From assembly GCA_022705545.1 (NCBI GenBank), contig JAKJEG010000009.1, positions 1-8,702 on the forward strand: DNA of 8,702 nucleotides. Direction: 5' to 3'. The notes below the pieces were generated by a model. The model did not search any database and was not told the DNA's origin. It was given only the letters and a program-made list of their open reading frames with translations. The translations under genes were made by a program, and so were the position numbers. Positions 1-6,800 of the stretch are shown piece after piece (position 1 is the first letter of the stretch; each line of letters opens with the position of its first letter). Origin of the DNA: Patescibacteria group bacterium. GTDB taxonomy: Bacteria; Patescibacteriota; Minisyncoccia; UBA6257.

Positions 1-61
1 TTTAAAAAACATTGGGGCAAAATTAAGATAAAAATATTCTCGTACTGATTTTTTCCTTTTG

Positions 62-93
62 CCATTGCGAGGAAGAAAGCGATAAAGGATCTC
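62..93. repeat. Decayed copy of the CATTGCGAGG palindromic repeat
   Basis: The left end CCATTGCGAGGA matches the left end of the elements at 2346 and 2396, and the right end GGATCTC resembles their GCAATCTC/GCGATCTC ends. The right arm no longer pairs with ATTGC on the left, so this copy seems degenerate. It shows that both flanks of gyrB carry the same repeat family. Confidence 0.5.
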
Positions 94-99
94 ATAGAT

Positions 100-117
100 A
101 TCTCAAATCTCAAATCT
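100..117. repeat. Short tandem CTCAAAT repeat
   Basis: ATCTCAAATCTCAAATCT is a 7-base unit repeated about two and a half times. The 15-base string ATCTCAAATCTCAAA recurs exactly at 2303-2317, on the other side of gyrB. A looser continuation (ATCTTAAACTTAAAATCTTA) follows. Function is unknown; it looks like intergenic filler that spreads by slippage or recombination. Confidence 0.55.
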
Positions 118-195
118 ACATCTTAAACTTAAAATCTTATTATTGATCATTGATTATTAAATATTAAACAAAGAAAATAAAATAAAATTTTTGAT

Positions 196-2295
196 ATGCC
201 AAAGCCAAAACAAAAAAAAGAAGAACCACAAGAAAAAAATTCTTATACCGCTAAAGACATTGATGTTTTAGAAGGGCTAGAACCGATTAGAAAAAGACCG
301 GGAATGTATATTGGTTCTACTGGACCAGACGGCCTTCATCATTTGGTTTACGAATGCGTTGATAACTCTATTGATGAAGCTTTAGCTGGTTATGCCAAGA
401 AAATAGAAATTCATCTTTGGGCAAATAATCAGGTTTCTGTGGAAGATGATGGTCGAGGTATTCCCGTTGATATTCATCCGAAAACAAAAAAATCCGCCTT
501 GGAAACGGTTTTGTGCACTTTGCATGCCGGAGGAAAATTTTCTAATAAGGCCTACAAAGTTTCCGGCGGTCTCCATGGGGTTGGTGTTTCTGTTGTTAAT
601 GCTTTGTCAAAATATTTAAGGGCCGAAGTTTATCGTGATGGTTATATTTATTATCAGGAATATTCTCAAGGAAAACCAATCACCCCTCTTAAAAAAAACG
701 GCAAAACCTCTAAAACCGGTACCAAAATTATTTTTGAACCAGATCCGGAAATTTTTCCAGAAATTAAATTTGACTGGAAAAGAATAGTTGATCATTTAAG
801 GTATCAAGCCTTCTTGACGCCGGGAGTGACGATGAGAGTAGTTGATCACCAGGCGGAAAATAAAATTTTTCCCTATATTTTCCATTTTGAAAATGGGATT
901 AGAACCTTCTTAAGATTTTTGACGGAAACCTATAGGAAATTAGGTAAAAAATTAATTGAAGAAGATTTTTTCCTTTCTGAAGAAAAAGAAAATTTATCGA
1001 TGGAAATTGCAATGACTTATGTTGACGATACTGATACGGTTGAATTTTCTTTTGCTAATAATATTTATACTCCGGAAGGAGGCATGCACTTAACTGGTTT
1101 TCGCTCAGCCTTAACGCGAGCCCTAAATGCTTATGGAAAAGAAACAGGCTTTTTAAAAGAAGGGAATAATTTAACTGGAGAAGACGTCCGTGAAGGCCTA
1201 GTGGCTATTATTAGTGTTCGTTTGCCTAATCCTCAATACGAAGGTCAAACCAAAGCAAAGCTTGGCAATCCAGAAGTGAGAACCATTTTAGAACAGGTTT
1301 TTTTTGAAAAACTGAAAGAATGGTTGGAAATTCACAAGGAAGAATCTAAAAGAATTTTAGAAAAATGTTTAATGACTGCTCAAGCCAGATTAGCAGCAAA
1401 AAAAGCCAAAGAGAACATTTTACGAAAAGGAGTTTTAGAAGGAGCCAGTTTACCGGGAAAATTAGCGGATTGTATTACTAAAAAAGCCGAAGAGGCGGAA
1501 TTGTTTATTGTTGAAGGAGATTCAGCTGGCGGGAGCGCGAAATCAGCTCGGGATAGAAACACTCAAGCAATTTTGCCTTTAAGAGGAAAAATTTTAAACG
1601 TAGAGAAGGCTGGTTTAGATAGAATGATGACTTCAGAAGAAGTTAAAGCTTTAATTGTGGCTTTAGGAACTGCTTTATTAGACGATTTTGATTTAGACAA
1701 GCTTCGTTATCATAAAATTATTATTATGACTGATGCTGATTCTGATGGCGCTCACATTAGAACCCTTCTTTTAACTTTATTTTATCGTTATTTTAAGCCA
1801 ATTATTGAACAAGGTTATCTTTATATTGCCCAGCCACCTCTTTATAAAATTCAGATTGGCAAGAAAGTAGAATATGCTTATTCAGAAGCAGAAAAAGATC
1901 AAATAGTGAATTCATTGCTTGAAGCAAAATTATCTAAGAAACAATCATCTAAGGAAGAAGCAAAAAAACTAAAAATTATTACTCAAGATAAAGGAGAAAC
2001 TGTTTTAGGAGTGGAAAAAGAAGAAGGAGAGAAACAGGATGATCAAAAAGAGGTAAGCGAAGAAAAATCTTTGAAAGGAATTGACCTTCAACGCTATAAA
2101 GGGTTAGGAGAGATGAATCCTTCTGAACTCTGGGAGACAACAATGAATCCGGAAAAAAGAATTTTAAAGAAAGTGAGCATTAATGACGCTGAAGAGGCTG
2201 ATAGGTTGTTTGATATTTTAATGGGAGGAGAAGTTTTGCCAAGAAAAAAGTTCATTCAGGCTTATGCTCAGCAAGTAAAGAATTTGGATATCTAA
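196..2295 (+). CDS. gyrB: DNA gyrase subunit B (type IIA topoisomerase ATPase subunit)
   Basis: GyrB hydrolyses ATP to drive negative supercoiling by the GyrA2B2 complex in the cytoplasm. The 699-residue product shows the whole family layout. The GHKL ATPase domain has YECVDN (Glu53 as the likely catalytic base, Asn57 for Mg), EDDGRGIP at 83-90, the ATP-lid Lys114 in HAGGKF and GLHGVG at 125-130. The transducer domain contains the PNPQYEGQTKAKLGN stretch. The TOPRIM domain has VEGDSAGG (Glu440) and the metal-binding DADSD at 513-517. The C-terminal QRYKGLGEMN motif is at 632-641. It is somewhat longer than compact GyrB proteins (about 640 residues) because of a Lys/Glu/Gln-rich insert near 576-628 and a 15-residue Lys-rich N-terminus. 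The ATG at 196 is the only start before the conserved core (next Met is 37). No Shine-Dalgarno precedes it. ParE is the main alternative; the motifs fit GyrB better, but gyrA is not in view. Confidence 0.96.
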   Translation: MPKPKQKKEEPQEKNSYTAKDIDVLEGLEPIRKRPGMYIGSTGPDGLHHLVYECVDNSIDEALAGYAKKIEIHLWANNQVSVEDDGRGIPVDIHPKTKKSALETVLCTLHAGGKFSNKAYKVSGGLHGVGVSVVNALSKYLRAEVYRDGYIYYQEYSQGKPITPLKKNGKTSKTGTKIIFEPDPEIFPEIKFDWKRIVDHLRYQAFLTPGVTMRVVDHQAENKIFPYIFHFENGIRTFLRFLTETYRKLGKKLIEEDFFLSEEKENLSMEIAMTYVDDTDTVEFSFANNIYTPEGGMHLTGFRSALTRALNAYGKETGFLKEGNNLTGEDVREGLVAIISVRLPNPQYEGQTKAKLGNPEVRTILEQVFFEKLKEWLEIHKEESKRILEKCLMTAQARLAAKKAKENILRKGVLEGASLPGKLADCITKKAEEAELFIVEGDSAGGSAKSARDRNTQAILPLRGKILNVEKAGLDRMMTSEEVKALIVALGTALLDDFDLDKLRYHKIIIMTDADSDGAHIRTLLLTLFYRYFKPIIEQGYLYIAQPPLYKIQIGKKVEYAYSEAEKDQIVNSLLEAKLSKKQSSKEEAKKLKIITQDKGETVLGVEKEEGEKQDDQKEVSEEKSLKGIDLQRYKGLGEMNPSELWETTMNPEKRILKKVSINDAEEADRLFDILMGGEVLPRKKFIQAYAQQVKNLDI

Positions 2296-2301
2296 ACCAA
2301 C

Positions 2302-2332
2302 AATCTCAAATCTCAAAAATAAAATCTCAAAA
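2302..2332. repeat. CTCAAAT-type tandem repeat downstream of gyrB
   Basis: AATCTCAAATCTCAAA at 2302-2317 followed by AAATCTCAAAA at 2322-2332. It shares 15 exact bases with the tandem repeat at 100-114 upstream of gyrB, so the same short unit lies on both sides of the gene. Confidence 0.55.
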
Positions 2333-2345
2333 CTGACAGTTTACT

Positions 2346-2387
2346 GTCATTGCGAGGAGCGAACATAGTGAGCGACGCGGCAATCTC
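2346..2387. repeat. Palindromic intergenic repeat, copy 1
   Basis: The element runs from GTCATTGCGAGG to GCAATCTC. Terminal ATTGC (2349-2353) pairs with GCAAT (2380-2384). The interior carries a direct repeat GAGCGA (2357-2362 and 2370-2375). Copy 2 begins nine bases further on with the same ends. GTCATTGCGAGG...GCAATCTC palindromes are, from general knowledge, dispersed intergenic repeats in many bacterial genomes; whether they are mobile or act as RNA structures is not known here. Confidence 0.7.
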
Positions 2388-2395
2388 TCCTTTTT

Positions 2396-2435
2396 GTCAT
2401 CGCGAGGTTGCCCAAAGGGCAACCGTGGCGATCTC
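2396..2435. repeat. Palindromic intergenic repeat, copy 2, with strong hairpin
   Basis: Same ends as copy 1 (GTCATCGCGAGG...GGCGATCTC), but the interior is a stable hairpin: GGTTGCCC (2406-2413), loop AAA, GGGCAACC (2417-2424). The outer stem ATCGC (2399-2403) with GCGAT (2428-2432) has a C-G pair where copy 1 has T-A, so pairing is kept despite the change. A small internal loop separates the stems. No T-tract follows directly, so it is not a typical terminator. Confidence 0.7.
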
Positions 2436-2470
2436 CCCGAAGGGGGTTTCCTTTTCAGGATTCAATTAAC

Positions 2471-2509
2471 GACATCGTAAGTCGTTACTTTGTAACGACT
2501 TACGATGTC
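2471..2509. repeat. Perfect 18-bp inverted repeat with 3-base loop
   Basis: GACATCGTAAGTCGTTAC (2471-2488) is followed by TTT and its exact reverse complement at 2492-2509. Neither side has a T-tract, so a rho-independent terminator is unlikely. Each arm has internal symmetry: TAACGAC (2467-2473) pairs with GTCGTTA (2481-2487), and TAACGAC recurs at 2493-2499, so a smaller alternative hairpin could compete with the large one. Weak outer pairing TTCAAT (2461-2466) with ATTGAA (2519-2524) may extend the structure. It could be a protein-binding site, a mobile-element remnant or an RNA stem. Confidence 0.75.
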
Positions 2510-2610
2510 CAAACATTGATTGAAAATTTTGTTAGTTGTAAGTTATAAGTTGTTGATTATTTCGTTGTAAATTGTCATTGTCAGTTTTGCGTTGTCCAAA
2601 CATTAATAAT

Positions 2611-2639
2611 TTGACATTTTTTAAAAATTGCTTTAATCT
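2611..2639 (+). promoter_or_regulatory. Predicted sigma70-type promoter of rpsP
   Basis: A consensus -35 box TTGACA (2611-2616) is separated by exactly 17 bases from TAATCT (2634-2639). Transcription would begin near 2646, about 10 bases before the rpsP ATG at 2656, leaving no room for a Shine-Dalgarno; none is seen. TAAAAT at 2641-2646 is an alternative -10 but lies too far from this -35 box. Confidence 0.7.
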
Positions 2640-2655
2640 GTAAAATGTTTTAATT

Positions 2656-3024
2656 ATGTTGATTTTAAGATTTCAAAAAGTTGGTAAAAAAAAGGATTAT
2701 ACTTATCGGGTAGTGGCGGTTGATTCCCGCTTTTCTTCAAAATCAGGTAAAGTTAAAGAAGTGTTAGGCTGGTGGCAGCCAAAAACCGATCAATTCTCTT
2801 TGGACAAAGAGAGGGTTAATTATTGGTTAAAACAAGGAGCTCAAGTTTCTGATTCTTGCTACAATCTATTAGTTAAAGCCACAGTTATTTCTGGGCCAAA
2901 AAGACCAATTAAAACAAAAACTAAAAAAACCAAAGAAAAACAAGAAGAGAGCGCTCCTGAACAAAAAGAGATAAAAACAGAAGAAAAAGAAGAAAAAACA
3001 GAAGAAAAAGAAAGTCAAAGTTAA
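2656..3024 (+). CDS. rpsP: 30S ribosomal protein S16 with a charged C-terminal tail
   Basis: S16 binds 16S rRNA early in assembly of the small ribosomal subunit. The 122-residue product has the family pattern: MLILRFQKVGKKKDYTYRVV at the start, VDSR (22-25), a Gly-Lys turn at 31-32, LGWWQP (37-42), then ERVNYWLKQGAQVSD (52-66) and the last helix NLLVKA (70-75). The S16 fold ends near residue 80; residues 82-122 are almost wholly Lys, Glu, Thr and Gln and should be disordered, making the protein longer than the usual 80-90 residues. The ATG at 2656 fits the conserved N-terminus, and an in-frame TAA at 2641 excludes a longer protein. The usual partners of rpsP (ffh, a KH-domain gene, rimM, trmD) are not next to it: it has its own promoter and is followed by a terminator. 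Confidence 0.94.
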   Translation: MLILRFQKVGKKKDYTYRVVAVDSRFSSKSGKVKEVLGWWQPKTDQFSLDKERVNYWLKQGAQVSDSCYNLLVKATVISGPKRPIKTKTKKTKEKQEESAPEQKEIKTEEKEEKTEEKESQS

Positions 3025-3061
3025 AAATTGAGGACTTAAATTTCAACAGTAGGATTGGCTC

Positions 3062-3089
3062 TTGACTTTTTAAAATAAACCATTAGAAT
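3062..3089 (+). promoter_or_regulatory. Predicted promoter just after rpsP
   Basis: TTGACT (3062-3067), a 16-base spacer and TAGAAT (3084-3089) make a good sigma70-type promoter. A transcript starting near 3096 would meet the terminator at 3125-3149 after about 55 bases, with no ATG on the way. It may make a very short RNA, may be an attenuated leader for the gene at 3209, or may be a chance match in A/T-rich DNA. Confidence 0.45.
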
Positions 3090-3124
3090 AGATATAAGTA
3101 TAAGTAATAATAAATAAAATAATC

Positions 3125-3149
3125 AAAACGGCGAGGAGCCGTTTTTTTT
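3125..3149 (+). terminator. Rho-independent terminator
   Basis: AAAACGGC (3125-3132), loop GAGGA, GCCGTTTT (3138-3145) form an 8-bp stem that runs into eight T (3142-3149), then G and five more T. It is a textbook intrinsic terminator on the + strand, placed 100 bases after the rpsP stop, so it most likely ends the rpsP transcript. Confidence 0.88.
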
Positions 3150-3208
3150 GTTTTTATGGTGAGCTAGAAAAATTTCTAACAAAATTAGTAAAACAATAAA
3201 TAAAAAAT

Positions 3209-3751
3209 ATGAATAATTCAGAAAAAACCTCTAGACCTCAAAAAAAATTTAAAAAATCACTGATTATTGGCACTTTAGTGATTATTGTAGCGTTAGTTTT
3301 AGTGATTATTTTTTATTATTTCAATCCCAATTTAAACAAAATCAAAAAATTTTCTCAAGAGCAAGAGTTAACAGAACAATATCTTCAATCTCAAACCTTA
3401 GAACACCAAAAAGATCAATATGGCGGAAAGACCCCAGAAGAAACTTATCAATTATTTTTAGAAGCCTTAAAAAAAGAGGACATTGATTTAGCCACAAAAT
3501 ATTTTATTCTGGAAAAACAAGATGAATATAAAAAATTATTTCAGGAAATTAAAAACAGCGGCAATTGGCAGATGATGATGGCTGATCTTTTAAAACCAGA
3601 AAATCAAAAAGGAGAATATCTTAATGAAAACTGGTATATTATCCGAGTTACCAATGACAAAGGAGAACTAGTGGCTAATATTTCCATAGAAATTCCCAAA
3701 GGGCCTGACTTAGAACCAGTTTCTTCTTTATGGAAAATTGCTGAATTTTAA
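3209..3751 (+). CDS. Single-pass membrane protein of unknown function
   Basis: I do not recognise a named family. The 180-residue product has a short Lys/Arg-rich N-terminus (residues 1-16), one hydrophobic helix (about 17-38, rich in Ile, Val and Leu) and an outside region. The positive N-terminus suggests N-in, C-out topology. A polar, probably helical Gln/Glu/Lys stretch (43-70) leads to a compact domain from about 74 to 180: a helix starting TPEETYQLFLEALKKEDIDL, more helices, then strand-like segments (NWYIIRVTN, ELVANISIEI) and a final SSLWKIAEF. This helix-then-sheet order, ending in a Trp-containing strand, recalls NTF2-like (DUF4878-type) domains; that is only a resemblance. No lipobox or catalytic motif is visible. 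No Shine-Dalgarno is present. It follows the rpsP terminator and lies 81 bases before the large exported protein, with which it may share a transcript. Confidence 0.85.
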   Translation: MNNSEKTSRPQKKFKKSLIIGTLVIIVALVLVIIFYYFNPNLNKIKKFSQEQELTEQYLQSQTLEHQKDQYGGKTPEETYQLFLEALKKEDIDLATKYFILEKQDEYKKLFQEIKNSGNWQMMMADLLKPENQKGEYLNENWYIIRVTNDKGELVANISIEIPKGPDLEPVSSLWKIAEF

Positions 3752-3832
3752 CTTTTAAACCTTAACAAGTTTTTCTTCTTTAAGTTTCCTTTTTAAGCCG
3801 AAAAAACAGCGGGCAAATTAACCTTAATTAAA

Positions 3833-6800
3833 ATGAAATATCGCCAGCTGTTTTTTATTATATTTATTTTATTTTTTTCTTTTGTTTCTTTACCATCTTT
3901 TGCTTATGATTCTAAGACAACCCACCCAAAATTGACTGATTTGACAGTTGATTATTTTAATCAAGTTTTTCCGAACAGAAAACTCTCTTCTCAGGAAAAA
4001 AGTTGGTTAATTCAAGGAGCAATTGAAGAAGATAAGGGCATTAGAAGTATTAACCATTTTTATGATCCGGTTTATAATCGGACTTATCAGTTTTTGGGAG
4101 TGGAACATCTTTTACCGGAATTAACGGCCAAAGAATGGTCTCAGGATCCTTTTACCCAGGCTTTATATGATCCATCTTATCTAGCTTCCGCTGGCTTGAT
4201 CACTGAAAGTCCAGTATTTTCCCAGTCTAATTTTACCTGGCAAAAAGCTATTTATGAGTATGCGAAAGGCAATAAAGAGCAGGCCTTTATTGCCTTAGGC
4301 CATATCCTTCATTTGATTCAAGACATGACGGTGCCAGAACATACTCGAGCCAACGTTCACATTTATTTTTTGTCTAACGCCAGCAGCGCTTATGAACTTT
4401 TTAGCGCCCGTCCAGATGATGCTTTTTATCAGGATTTAAAAAATAAAATCCAAAAACAAAATTTTGTTGTTTTAAAACCAAGTTTGAATGATTATTTTGA
4501 TAACACAGCTAATTATTCTAATAATTATTTTTATAGTCCGGATACGATTGGAATTTCGAAATATTCAAAACCAGAAGTGGCTTTTTCTAGTGTGCCGGAA
4601 ATAGAAAATAATCAAATAAACTATTATGTGCTTGGTTATGATGAAAACGGGCAGATGTTTCATCTGGCAGAAAGAATTGCTTTAACCTGGCGACCGGTGG
4701 CTGGTTTTACTAATTACACCTTAAAAAGCGAAAAAGTTTTAAATGATTATTGGCAAAGATTGCCGGAAAAGGCAATCTTTAATGGAGTTGGGGTAATTGA
4801 TTTATTTTTTAAACAAGCAGAAAGAGCAAAACTAGACCCAAATTTTATCTCCCAGAACGAGAATAATGTTTTCTTAGCTTTGGTTAACGGTTTAAAAGGT
4901 TTGATTAGTGGCATTACTCAGACAAATAATAATGTTTTAATTACTAATTCCAATGATCCTGATTCTTCTTCTCAGACTATTTTGCCAGCAAACAATGATT
5001 CAGAGAATAATGCTCCTTCTAGTGGTCAAAAGGCAACTGGCAGTGTTTCTTCCTCAACTACCTCAACAACAAGGGTGGTTACCACTAAACCCTCAACTAC
5101 AACCACTAAACCTTCTCCAACTACCACCACAACCAAAAATTTTCCAACGACAACAACGACCAAAAAAACGACCACGACTACCAAAAAAACAGTTACTTCT
5201 ACCACTACCACTATTCCAGTAGCTAAACAATGTTTTTTTGAAGGCCAATATCAAAAAGTAACCAGCCCTTCAGTCATTATTAATGAAGTTGCCTGGATGG
5301 GTTCTTTAATTGATGCTAACAATGAATGGATTGAGTTAAAAAATATTTCTGCTTCAGAAGTTGATTTAGCCGGTTGGCATCTTTTAGATGAAAAAGAACA
5401 AATAAAAGTAATTTTTCCCAAAGGGACGAAAATTAAACCCAATGGATTTTTATTACTGGAAAGATCAGATTCGGCAGTTCCTTTTATTTCTGCTGACTTT
5501 ATTTATTCTGGTGCCTTGTCAAACACAAATGAAGGGTTGCGGCTTTTTAACAGCAATTGTCTTTTGCAAGATGAAGTTTTAGCTGATCCAAATTGGCCAG
5601 CCGGTGATAATACTTCAAAAAGGACAATGGAAAGAACTCAAAATATATTGTGGCAAACTTATTCCGAGGAGGGAATTCAGGGAATTTTTGGAACTCCTAA
5701 AAAAGAAAATAGTCAGCCACCTTTAACAACTCCAACCACTATTGTGAATGCCACTTCTCCTATTAACAATTCTGATGCTGATTATTCTTCTAATTCTCCA
5801 ACCCCAACGACTACTAAACCAGTTTTTAAAATTTTAATTAACGAAATTAAAGTTAGCGGCAAAGACGAAAACGGAAAAGAAAAACCTTATGATGAATTTA
5901 TAGAACTATATAATCCCAATGATTTTGAAGTTAATTTAACTGGTTATTATCTTCAAAAGAAAACCAGCGGCAGTGAAGAATATTCTTCTTTAGTGCCGGC
6001 AAGATATTTAGAAAATAAAATTATTCCTGCTAATGGTTATTTGATAATTACTCATTCTTCCAGCACTAATAGCAATTTTAGTGATGTTTTAATTAGTGAT
6101 TATTCGGTGACGGATAATAATACAATTGTTTTCAAGGGACCTGATCAAGAAATTATTGATCAGGTTGGTTATGGCCTAGCTGGTGATTGCGAAGGTTCTT
6201 GTGCTTTATCTCCTAATGCGGGTCAAAGCATTCAAAGAAAGCAAACTGATGGAGTTTTTATTGATACTAATAATGATTTGAATGATTTTGAACTTCAAAA
6301 TTGTCCAAGCCCAAAAGGACAAATAATTTCTTGTTTTGATGATTTTATTTCCGAGGATCTTCAAAATAGCGAGGATGATAGCAACAATGAGGAAAATAGT
6401 AATAGTGAGGAAAATAGTAGTTTTCCCCTGAAAAATATTCACTGGCGACCTTTAGATGAAGCCGGTTCAAAAATAATTTTGGAGTTTGACATTGATAAGT
6501 ATCCCTTTGTGGAAAATGGAGAATTCACTAGTAATATTTATTTTGGTTTAATCTTCTTTCTTAATCAACAAAACCAAGAAAATATTCCCGGTTATCTTGA
6601 GGAAGCAAATTCTTGGCAGGTTAATAATCTAGAAACTTTAAACTTTCTTTATCCGAATTGTCAAAGCGTTAATTATTCTTTTGGTGGTTTATATTTTACT
6701 GCTGATAAAGAAAATTGCCATAGTATTGGTATGCCTCGAGGCCGATCTTTTTCCTGGAATCAATTACCAAAAAACAATCACTTTGTTATTGAAATCAAGG

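Larger units (their letters stand above)
1..195. other. Non-coding region upstream of gyrB
   Basis: No gene can be supported here. One + frame is open from base 1 to a TGA at 46-48 and another to a TAA at 29-31. Either could be the last codons of a gene outside the window, and both would give a short Lys-rich tail, but neither is recognisable. An ATG on the - strand at 12-10 could begin a divergent gene leaving the left edge; only four codons are visible. The rest holds a decayed palindromic repeat, a short tandem repeat and an A/T-rich leader before gyrB. TAAAAT boxes at 178-183 and 183-188 lie just before the gyrB ATG and could be a -10 for a leaderless transcript, but no convincing -35 box is seen. 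Confidence 0.5.
2296..2655. other. 360-bp repeat-rich intergenic region between gyrB and rpsP
   Basis: No coding frame is supported. From left to right it contains CTCAAAT-type repeats, two related palindromic elements, a small CCCC-GAA-GGGG hairpin (2435-2445) followed by a T-rich run that could weakly terminate gyrB, a perfect 18-bp hairpin, and an A/T-rich stretch with TTGTAAGTTATAAGTTGTTG-like repetition. A 12-base direct repeat TGTCCAAACATT occurs at 2506-2517 and 2593-2604. The rpsP promoter closes the region. The GC-rich repeats stand out sharply from the A/T-rich surroundings. Confidence 0.7.

Noticed and set aside
382..576. Small - strand frames inside gyrB (382-576 and 1380-1562)
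   Set aside because: They lie over conserved GyrB motifs, have no recognisable product and no separate start signals.
2471..2509. Hairpin as the gyrB terminator
   Set aside because: No T-tract follows the stem on either strand; the bases after it are CAAACATTGATTG.
2346..2520. CRISPR array
   Set aside because: Only two similar elements, with different interiors, no regular spacers and no cas genes.
3025..3208. tRNA or riboswitch between rpsP and the membrane protein
   Set aside because: Apart from the terminator stem and a short TAGAAA/TTTCTA palindrome at 3165-3178 the stretch is A/T-rich and unstructured; no cloverleaf or known aptamer pattern is seen.
5026..5211. Val-rich open frame on the - strand, and a Leu/Pro/Gln-rich frame on the + strand at 4953-5222
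   Set aside because: Both are shadows of the ACN repeat that encodes the Thr-rich linker; biased codons remove stops in other frames. The main frame has a coherent signal peptide and domains.
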